Of a stretch of 5,517 nucleotides of DNA, positions 1 through 4,462 are shown in pieces. The position numbers and the translations under genes were made by a program. Every line of letters starts with the position of its first letter. The first letter of the stretch is position 1. The stretch covers positions 1 through 5,517 of the forward strand of contig USEE01000122.1 of the NCBI GenBank assembly GCA_900553645.1. Direction: 5' to 3'. Under the pieces are notes generated by a model. It was given only the letters and a program-made list of their open reading frames with translations. It was not told where the DNA came from and made no database searches. Source of the DNA: an uncultured Eubacteriales bacterium (lineage in GTDB: Bacteria > Bacillota_A > Clostridia > Christensenellales > Aristaeellaceae).

Positions 1-60
1 CAGCTCCTCGGGAGTTTTCGCTTCCATTGCCTTCGAAAGCAGTTCCTTGTTGAGTTCCAT
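1..60 (-). CDS. Nif11-leader RiPP precursor, N-terminal fragment (continues past the left edge)
   Basis: Only the first 20 codons are inside the window. They read MELNKELLSKAMEAKTPEEL, which matches the start of the neighbouring precursor at 117-500 (shared ME-N start, A-K-T-P-E-E-L block). That block is the typical beginning of a Nif11-type leader, the part that modification enzymes recognise in this ribosomal peptide family. The start ATG (58-60) is preceded by GAAGGAG with about 6 nt spacing. Only 56 nt separate it from the stop of the upstream precursor and no terminator is visible between them, so the two are probably co-transcribed as a tandem precursor array. The core peptide lies outside the window, so its cysteine pattern and product class are unknown. 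Confidence in the leader family is good; the full gene length is not determinable. Confidence 0.8.
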   Translation of the reverse strand, partial: MELNKELLSKAMEAKTPEEL

Positions 61-116
61 CGTTTCTCCTTCTATATTTTTTGGTTCAGCTCGTTGCTGC
101 GGTGCCGGAGTCCTGC

Positions 117-500
117 TTATTTCCCTCTGCGGTTCTTTGGATTGAGACATTTGAGCGGCGCACCGAGTGTTTCGTATCCGGTCCAATTGGCTTGGTCCCA
201 ATGCCTGCACCGGCAGCAGGTACCCATCAGACCGAAGGCGGTGGGGCTTGTATCCTCCTCAAAAAAGCCGCACCGGTACCCCGCGGTGGTCAGAAGGTAC
301 CCGCCCTTTGTGTGGCAACCGCCGCCAGCCACATTGTCCAGCTCGTCGTCGCTCAGCTCGCCCGTTTTCGGATGAAGCTGTTCAAAGTATGCCTTTGCGC
401 CCTCCTCGTCCAGCTCTACGCCGTTTTCATTTGCAATTGCAAGCAGTTCTTCTGGGGTCTTGGCTTTCTTGGCCTTTACCAGCATTTCGTTCATTTCCAT
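117..500 (-). CDS. Nif11-leader RiPP precursor peptide with six-cysteine core
   Basis: A 127-aa precursor of a ribosomally made, post-translationally modified peptide. Residues 1-60 form an acidic, helical Nif11-type leader: AKTPEELLAIANENGVEL at 13-30, then GELSDDELDNVAGG at 47-60, ending in the double glycine where a peptidase-containing ABC exporter of this class usually cuts. The predicted core is residues 61-127, with cysteines at 62, 77, 95, 96, 98 and 118, the block GTCCRCRHW at 93-101 and a basic tail (KNRRGK). The start was placed at the ATG at 500 because AGGGGAGG lies 7 nt upstream; an in-frame ATG at 590 adds 30 residues but has no ribosome site. The core is longer than many RiPP cores and rich in Cys and Gly; which modification it receives (thioether, azoline, disulfide or metal binding) cannot be told, as no modification enzyme is in the window. 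It is first of at least two precursor genes. Confidence 0.85.
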   Translation of the reverse strand: MEMNEMLVKAKKAKTPEELLAIANENGVELDEEGAKAYFEQLHPKTGELSDDELDNVAGGGCHTKGGYLLTTAGYRCGFFEEDTSPTAFGLMGTCCRCRHWDQANWTGYETLGAPLKCLNPKNRRGK

Positions 501-828
501 AGCAATGCCTCCCCTTGTGTTTTCTCCTGCGTAAGCCGCATGATTGTACAGATATGCGCCGTGCGCGTCCGTCTGCGGCGTTTTTAACATTTTTTACTTA
601 CATTTGTTTATACGAGCCAGATTCAAAAACGGCTACTAAAAAAACTACTTTCTGAAAAGATTTTTACAGGAAATCCCGAATGGAGAATTTTTGAGTCGTT
701 TTTTACATTATAGCACATTATCCGACTATTCACAATGAATTTCCGAGCATATCGCGCTACATTATGAGCAGGTTCAGCAGCATTTCCCAAATTGCGATGG
801 ATTTTAAGCAATTTCAGGCATAGCAAAA
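501..828. other. Intergenic region: Nif11 operon promoter and untranslated leader, no supported gene
   Basis: This AT-rich stretch lies between the terminator of the secreted-protein gene and the first Nif11 precursor. It contains the promoter at 707-735 and, on the minus strand, a likely leader from about 700 to 501. In that leader the hexamers at 574-579 and 535-540 are perfect inverted copies (GCCGCA/TGCGGC on the minus strand), and CGCCG/CGGCG and CGCAT/ATGCG pairs offer alternative short stems, so the RNA may be structured. An open frame of 78 codons (623-859) crosses it but overlaps both the promoter and the terminator, has low-complexity composition and no ribosome site, so it is not called. 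Confidence 0.5.
707..735 (-). promoter_or_regulatory. Sigma-A-type promoter of the Nif11 precursor operon
   Basis: Read on the minus strand, a perfect TATAAT (707-712) has an upstream TGC extension, giving TGCTATAAT. A TTGTGA -35 (730-735) lies exactly 17 bp upstream, matching TTGACA at four of six positions. Transcription would start near 700, leaving about 200 nt of untranslated leader before the ATG at 500. The -35 sits inside a small inverted repeat, ATTCA-CAA-TGAAT (728-740), which could be an operator half. Confidence 0.75.
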
Positions 829-850
829 GCCCCCGCACAATCGCGGAGGC
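825..850 (-). terminator. Intrinsic terminator of the secreted-protein gene
   Basis: On the minus strand GCCTCCGC and GCGGGGGC form an 8-bp GC-rich stem around a 6-nt loop (837-842), followed at once by TTTT. One position pairs as G-U only in the minus-strand RNA, which agrees with leftward use. It starts 17 nt after the stop codon at 868-870. Confidence 0.88.
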
Positions 851-867
851 CTTAACCAAATTCGATT

Positions 868-2856
868 TTATTCGCTTACCAGCATTACGGCGATAGTCAG
901 CGCCTTTTCAGTTTCGTTCGCATCGTAAGTGCCGTTGTCCTCGACGTTTACGTGAATCTCGTAAATGTCATCGGGCTTCATTTCGCCCTCAACGCCCTCC
1001 AGCGTCCACAGCGCCTTGTCCACCTCGATGAGCTTGCCATACGCTCCGCGTGCATACAGCCTGAGTACACTTGCGTCGCCGCTTAGACCGTTGACCTTGA
1101 TCGCCACGGTGGTGTTGGGATGCACGTTGTCCACGGTCACGCTGTGCAGCCAGGTAGCGGGCGCGCCGGTTATGCCCTGTGCATTCAAATCGTCGGCGGT
1201 GACGACCGCGCGGCTGGTCAGGTCGAGATCGACCCTGCGGTACGGCATCTCAGGCAGGTATGCGAACCTGTCCTGAATGCGCAGCAGTTCCAGATACCCG
1301 GTCGGGCAGTACAGCACGTTGCCCTGAGAGCCGCCGTACATGCCTATCGCCATGTTGTTATAGCCGGGCTTGTCGGACACGTCGTAGGTATAGCCGGTTT
1401 CGCCGGTGCGGAAGTCGATCATTATGAACTGCCACATGCCGCTGTTCAAGTCCTGCATATAGCCATACAGGTAGCCGGTCGCGGTGGACAGGCGCACCAT
1501 CGACGTGTCGCGCAGATCGTCGCGCACCCATACCGACTTGGCCTCATAGCCGCCTTCGGTCTTTACTATGTCCACGCGCTCTATGCCGGGCATTACCATC
1601 GCATTGCCCTTTGCCACCCAATTGGGGTCGTACAGCACGTCGTAGCTCTGCACCGAGGAATCGCTGTCGGGATTTGCGAGATTGGGATTGCCCGCGCCGA
1701 ACCAGTTGCATACGATAACGCTTACCGTGCCGTTGCCGTCGTCATAGCCGATTATCGAATTTTCGACCGACACGGGCATGTCGTCGGGCAGATCGTCCAG
1801 CACAGGGATGCTCGCCACCTGCTCGCCGGTCTTCATATCGACCGCGATAAGGTTGATCGGCTCCATGTTGTCGGTGAACAGCACCAGATCGCGCGTGAGC
1901 GTGGGCGTAGAGCCGCCGCCCCATGCCAGGCCGCCGCCGGTCGTGGCCGCGCCTTCCTTGCTGTCCTTGGCGCCGGTGCTGCCGTACGCGACGCTCCAGA
2001 CCACCTCAACGCCGTCGCCCGCACGCAGCAGGTAGCAGTTCTGGTTAGTCAGTATGACTGCGCCGTCCGCGCCCGAGGATATGCCGTTCTCCGCGCCCTC
2101 GCCCGGGGTAAGCTCCATGCAGAATACGTTCTTGCTTAGGTCGGGTTCGTTGCCCGCGAGTATATCGTCGATGGCCGCACGGGTTATGTAGCCCATTACG
2201 CCGGTCTGTTGGCGCTCGGGATATATTCGGAAGCCGCCGGTCACGAACCACAGGTTGCCGTCGTAATCGTATGTCACGGACAGCAGCTTTTGTTCGATGG
2301 TCTTGCCCAACGCCTGCTCGGCCAGCGCGCCTATGTCTATATCCAGCACCTTTTCAAACAATTGCAGCGGCGCACCGGTTTCGTCGGTCACGCGCAGCAT
2401 GATTACGTGATTGTGGCTGGTAGGGCATACTACATGGTTCTTGGAATCCACGAACGAGTAGGACGGCTGAACATAATAACCGCCGCCGTCATGCTTGGCG
2501 GGTATGAACGCGCCCTGAGTGGTGGTCACTTCCGCGTTCAGGTCGCGGATGGCTATGCCGCCCAGCAGCGGCGAAATAGCGTTGCCATACGAATCGTAAA
2601 ATATCGCGGGCGCGGCATAGGTGTTCAGCTTTTCGATAGACGTATTCACTTCGCCGTCGATGCCTATCGGCAGCACCGCGTCGGTCACGTCGGAATTATA
2701 GCTGTCGTTATGTACGTTGGATTCGCCCGGCGACATGTAAGGGTTTACATCGATCGACTTTTGCGGCAGCGGCTGAGGCGTGAGCGCCTCGGATGCGTGG
2801 GCTGCACCGCTCATCAGCATGGCGGCGGCGAGTATCAGCGCGGACAGTTTTTTCAT
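868..2856 (-). CDS. Secreted beta-propeller-like protein of unknown function
   Basis: A 662-aa exported protein. Residues 1-21 are a Sec signal peptide: MKK, a hydrophobic run LSALILAAAMLM, then an AHA cleavage site before Ser22. There is no lipobox cysteine, LPxTG motif or C-terminal membrane anchor, so release from the cell is likely. Residues about 95-535 carry repeated beta-strand units ending in Gly/Asp turns, such as YDYDGNLWFVTGG (196-208), DGAVILTNQNCYLL (264-277), STPTLTRDLVLFTDN (316-330) with AVDMKTGEQ (338-346), and MIDFRTGETGY (479-489). These resemble blades of PQQ-type or WD-like propellers, though without canonical tryptophan-docking motifs. Residues about 541-662 look like a separate beta-rich domain. 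A glycine-rich loop lies at 307-315. I do not recognise a specific family or enzymatic residues. The start at 2856 was chosen because AGGAGGGG lies about 10 nt upstream and it gives a clean signal peptide; a TTG at 2901 with its own AAGGAG would add 15 residues. It has its own terminator and probably its own promoter. Confidence 0.85.
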   Translation of the reverse strand: MKKLSALILAAAMLMSGAAHASEALTPQPLPQKSIDVNPYMSPGESNVHNDSYNSDVTDAVLPIGIDGEVNTSIEKLNTYAAPAIFYDSYGNAISPLLGGIAIRDLNAEVTTTQGAFIPAKHDGGGYYVQPSYSFVDSKNHVVCPTSHNHVIMLRVTDETGAPLQLFEKVLDIDIGALAEQALGKTIEQKLLSVTYDYDGNLWFVTGGFRIYPERQQTGVMGYITRAAIDDILAGNEPDLSKNVFCMELTPGEGAENGISSGADGAVILTNQNCYLLRAGDGVEVVWSVAYGSTGAKDSKEGAATTGGGLAWGGGSTPTLTRDLVLFTDNMEPINLIAVDMKTGEQVASIPVLDDLPDDMPVSVENSIIGYDDGNGTVSVIVCNWFGAGNPNLANPDSDSSVQSYDVLYDPNWVAKGNAMVMPGIERVDIVKTEGGYEAKSVWVRDDLRDTSMVRLSTATGYLYGYMQDLNSGMWQFIMIDFRTGETGYTYDVSDKPGYNNMAIGMYGGSQGNVLYCPTGYLELLRIQDRFAYLPEMPYRRVDLDLTSRAVVTADDLNAQGITGAPATWLHSVTVDNVHPNTTVAIKVNGLSGDASVLRLYARGAYGKLIEVDKALWTLEGVEGEMKPDDIYEIHVNVEDNGTYDANETEKALTIAVMLVSE

Positions 2857-2882
2857 GTGCTGTATTCCCCTCCTGAAAAAAT

Positions 2883-2898
2883 CAAGGCATATGCCTTG
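2883..2898. promoter_or_regulatory. Perfect 16-bp palindrome just before the ribosome site of the secreted-protein gene
   Basis: CAAGGCATATGCCTTG is a perfect palindrome lying between the likely promoter and the ribosome site of the gene starting at 2856. On the minus strand it can fold as a 6-bp stem (CAAGGC/GCCTTG) with a 4-nt loop, followed by ATTTTTTC, so it could be a weak attenuator. It could equally be a DNA operator for a dimeric regulator. The TTG alternative start (2899-2901) lies just at its edge. Confidence 0.5.
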
Positions 2899-2977
2899 CA
2901 AAAGACTCCTTAAACACTTTCGGCCTTTGACTGAGCAGGCTTAGCGCCTTAACAAACAAGATAGGCGACCGTGACCG

Positions 2978-2983
2978 TATATA
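2978..2983 (-). promoter_or_regulatory. Candidate extended -10 for the secreted-protein gene
   Basis: On the minus strand TATATA is preceded by TGC, giving an extended -10 (TGCTATATA) about 122 bp upstream of the ATG at 2856. The hexamer at -35 spacing (3001-3006) reads GTCAAT, a poor match, so an activator may be needed. Transcription would start near 2971, inside the left arm of the inverted repeat, a position typical of operators. Confidence 0.45.
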
Positions 2984-2987
2984 GCAT

Positions 2988-3007
2988 GGAATTGATTGGA
3001 ATTGACT
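2988..3007. repeat. 10-bp tandem direct repeat inside the inverted-repeat interval
   Basis: GGAATTGATT (2988-2997) is followed directly by GGAATTGACT (2998-3007), differing at one base. The pair covers the spacer and -35 position of the candidate minus-strand promoter of the secreted-protein gene. Its 10-bp period would put two protein contacts on the same helix face. Confidence 0.55.
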
Positions 3008-3126
3008 TGCAGCTAATCATGAATGGCCGGTCACGGTCGAATTAAGTACTATCGCGCATCGCGGGTTATGTGCGTCACCTGGTAATACGGACATGCGGCA
3101 GATGAATTGCTGGCACATTTGTAGAT

Positions 3127-3510
3127 TCAGCGCGAAAGCGGATTACGGCTTTGCCTTGCCGTCAGACATTGGAAAGCACGGCGCAGCGCGTTAAGCACCA
3201 CAGGTTTTTTGCCGAACCAGATTACGCCATAGTCGTAAGACCGCACGGCGAAATCCAGATCGGAAAACCAGAATACGGGGGTGCGCGACGCCAGTCTCGC
3301 CGCGGCGTCCATCAGTTCCAGACTGAACGTGCCGTTCATGGCGATGACCAGCAGATCGAACCGTTTGCGCTGAAGTGCGCCGCAGAACTCGGCATAATCC
3401 GAAAGCAGCGTTACCTGCACCGGACGCAGGTATTCTAGGCCGCATTTTTTAAGATCGCCGGTTATCTGCTGCTGTTCCGCAGGCGAATCCGCATACAGGG
3501 CTATTTGCAT
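3127..3510 (-). CDS. Stand-alone degenerate receiver-domain protein (pseudo-receiver)
   Basis: A 127-aa protein about the length of one response-regulator receiver domain, with no output domain. It begins with a beta1-like strand MQIALYAD, has a beta3-like strand FDLLVIAMNG (51-60), and its segment SDLDFAVRSYDY...KKP...LRRAF (83-113) lines up with STEFAVDSYEV...VKP...LAVAFE of the receiver of the regulator encoded at 3728-4462. The phospho-acceptor Asp (D59 there) is Ala57 here, one of the two acidic pocket residues (D7) is Ala7, and the beta4 Thr87 position is Phe82, while the beta5 Lys-Pro (K102-P103) is kept. Phosphorylation is therefore unlikely, and a role through protein binding is inferred. 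The start at 3510 has AAGGGG about 7 nt upstream. It is transcribed divergently from the two-component operon. No terminator is visible after it, so read-through into the secreted-protein gene is possible. Confidence 0.82.
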   Translation of the reverse strand: MQIALYADSPAEQQQITGDLKKCGLEYLRPVQVTLLSDYAEFCGALQRKRFDLLVIAMNGTFSLELMDAAARLASRTPVFWFSDLDFAVRSYDYGVIWFGKKPVVLNALRRAFQCLTARQSRNPLSR

Positions 3511-3541
3511 TGCTCAACCCCTTCCACTTCCGTTGTGCGCA

Positions 3542-3575
3542 GTTATATGATATATAAATTTACAATCAAAATCAA
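3542..3575 (-). promoter_or_regulatory. Promoter region of the pseudo-receiver gene
   Basis: Two overlapping minus-strand candidates are present. One is TTGATT (3570-3575), 17 bp, TATCAT (3547-3552); the other is TTGATT (3564-3569), 16 bp, TATAAC (3542-3547). Both have five-of-six -10 matches and lie 32-42 bp upstream of the ATG at 3510. The choice between them is open. Confidence 0.6.
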
Positions 3576-3584
3576 TACTTCATT

Positions 3585-3614
3585 CACAAGATGCAAAATC
3601 GACGCACAAGATGC
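3585..3614. promoter_or_regulatory. Candidate LytTR-regulator binding site: perfect 10-bp direct repeat
   Basis: CACAAGATGC occurs at 3585-3594 and again, identically, at 3605-3614, a period of 20 bp. LytTR regulators bind pairs of direct repeats about two helical turns apart, and this pair ends exactly where the weak -35 of the response-regulator promoter begins, the usual place for an activator. It also lies just upstream of the divergent pseudo-receiver promoter. The sequence does not match the classical LytTR consensus and the period is slightly short, so the assignment rests on geometry and context. Confidence 0.6.
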
Positions 3615-3643
3615 TTTTGGCCGGGGGGCGGCTGTGATATAAT
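3615..3643 (+). promoter_or_regulatory. Promoter of the two-component operon (extended -10, weak -35)
   Basis: A perfect TATAAT (3638-3643) has a TGA extension in front (TGATATAAT). The hexamer 17 bp upstream, TTTTGG (3615-3620), is a poor -35. A good -10 with a poor -35 directly beside the direct repeats fits activator-dependent, probably autoregulated, transcription. The start would be near 3650, giving a leader of about 78 nt. Confidence 0.7.
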
Positions 3644-3661
3644 TAGTTTTGACAGAGGCTT

Positions 3662-3699
3662 ATGCGCTTTCGACTGCCTGTGACAGCATTTACGCGCAT
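3662..3699 (+). other. Possible stem in the leader of the two-component operon
   Basis: ATGCGC (3662-3667) and GCGCAT (3694-3699) are perfect inverted copies 26 nt apart, with a smaller CTGT-G-ACAG pair between them. An AAAAATTTTT run follows before the ribosome site. This could be a weak attenuator-like stem, but the pairing is short. Confidence 0.3.
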
Positions 3700-3727
3700 G
3701 TGATAAAAATTTTTCAGGAGCAGGAAA

Positions 3728-4462
3728 ATGCGAATTGCCATAGTTGACGACAGGGCGGACGACCGCAGGCGGCTTTGCGACAGCGTGTGCCGCTGGGCCG
3801 CAAACAACGGCGTGCCGATCACGCCGCCGCCCGCGACATTTGAAAGCGGCGAAGCCATTATGAAGAACTTCGCCAAGGATCAGTACGACGTTATATTTTT
3901 AGACATATACATGGACGGCATGACGGGCATGGACGCGGCGCGCGCCATACGCGAAGTCGATCGCGTGGTGCGGATAATATTCATAACCACGTCTACCGAG
4001 TTTGCGGTGGACAGCTATGAGGTCGATTCGTCTTACTACCTGGTCAAACCGTACAGCGATGAAAAGCTGGCCGTGGCATTCGAGCGCTGCGGTACGGCGC
4101 TGCTTGAGAAGGAGCAGTCCATACTTGTGCCCGGCCAGCGCGGTGACGAACGGCTGGTGCTGCACAAAATCGCCTATGCCGAAAACAACCGGCGCAGGAT
4201 TTACGTACACTTAACCGACGGCAGTCAGGCGATAGTGTCGATGGGCTGGAACGCGTTTGCTGACATGCTGATACAGTACCCTTACTTCTGCGACTGCATG
4301 AAGGGTATGCTGGTGAACTTCGAGTCGGTTGAAAAGCTGACTCCGGACAGTTTTATACTCAGCGGCGGCATACAGCTTCCCATAAGCCGCCTGAAATACC
4401 GCGACGTGCGCGAAAAATTTTTCGACTGGTCATTCGCGCAGGCCAGAGGAGGCTCAGTATGA
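3728..4462 (+). CDS. LytTR-family (AgrA-type) response regulator
   Basis: A 244-aa cytoplasmic DNA-binding response regulator. The receiver domain spans residues 1 to about 125, with the acidic pocket D7-D8, phospho-acceptor D59 in FLDIYMDG, T87 at the end of beta4 and K107-P108 on beta5, all in the expected places. The LytTR domain spans about 140-237: the VLHKIAYAENNRRRIYVHLTDG opening, the C-M-K-G-M-L-V-N-F core near 193-201, and LPISRLKYRDVREKFFDW at the end. Length and order are those of AgrA/VirR-type regulators. The ATG at 3728 follows AGGAG by 7 nt and puts beta1 (MRIAIVDD) at the very start. Its stop overlaps the start of the kinase gene by 4 bp (ATGA), so the pair is translationally coupled. 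Direct repeats at 3585-3614 beside its promoter suggest autoregulation. All catalytic residues are present. Confidence 0.95.
   Translation: MRIAIVDDRADDRRRLCDSVCRWAANNGVPITPPPATFESGEAIMKNFAKDQYDVIFLDIYMDGMTGMDAARAIREVDRVVRIIFITTSTEFAVDSYEVDSSYYLVKPYSDEKLAVAFERCGTALLEKEQSILVPGQRGDERLVLHKIAYAENNRRRIYVHLTDGSQAIVSMGWNAFADMLIQYPYFCDCMKGMLVNFESVEKLTPDSFILSGGIQLPISRLKYRDVREKFFDWSFAQARGGSV

Larger units (their letters stand above)
2966..3039. repeat. Perfect 12-bp inverted repeat built of GACCGT hexamers, 50 bp apart
   Basis: The left arm CGACCGTGACCG (2966-2977) and the right arm CGGTCACGGTCG (3028-3039) are exact reverse complements. Each arm is itself a tandem pair: GACCGT occurs at 2967-2972 and 2973-2978, and in reverse orientation at 3033-3038 and, with one change, 3027-3032. 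Arm centres are 62 bp apart, close to six helical turns. The left arm overlaps the predicted start of transcription and the right arm lies well upstream of it. A paired operator for a looping regulator is the simplest reading; an RNA stem is possible but has no U-tract after it. Confidence 0.7.

Noticed and set aside
81..587. Plus-strand open frame over the Nif11 precursor
   Set aside because: It is opposite a well-supported precursor gene, crosses its ribosome site and has no start signal of its own.
501..590. 30-residue N-terminal extension of the Nif11 precursor from an ATG at 590
   Set aside because: No Shine-Dalgarno precedes 590, while the ATG at 500 has AGGGGAGG at ideal spacing and starts the canonical leader.
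623..859. 78-codon minus-strand open frame between the terminator and the Nif11 operon
   Set aside because: It spans the intrinsic terminator and the extended -10 promoter, has no ribosome site and no family-like sequence.
1120..2139. Long plus-strand open frame opposite the secreted-protein gene
   Set aside because: It is an antisense shadow of a GC-biased gene: His/Arg/Val-rich, no ribosome site or domain. The opposite frame has a signal peptide and a terminator. The same applies to the plus-strand frame at 2209-2913.
3053..3064. Short CGCG-CAT-CGCG dyad downstream of the pseudo-receiver gene as a terminator
   Set aside because: The stem is only four pairs and no T-run follows on the minus strand.
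3040..3126. Possible remnant of a LytTR domain after the pseudo-receiver stop
   Set aside because: The minus-strand continuation past the stop shows no LytTR-like residues and soon reaches another stop, so there is no sign of a truncated full-length regulator.
3649..3654. Perfect TTGACA -35 on the plus strand
   Set aside because: No acceptable -10 lies 15-19 bp downstream; the promoter with TGATATAAT at 3635-3643 explains the operon better.
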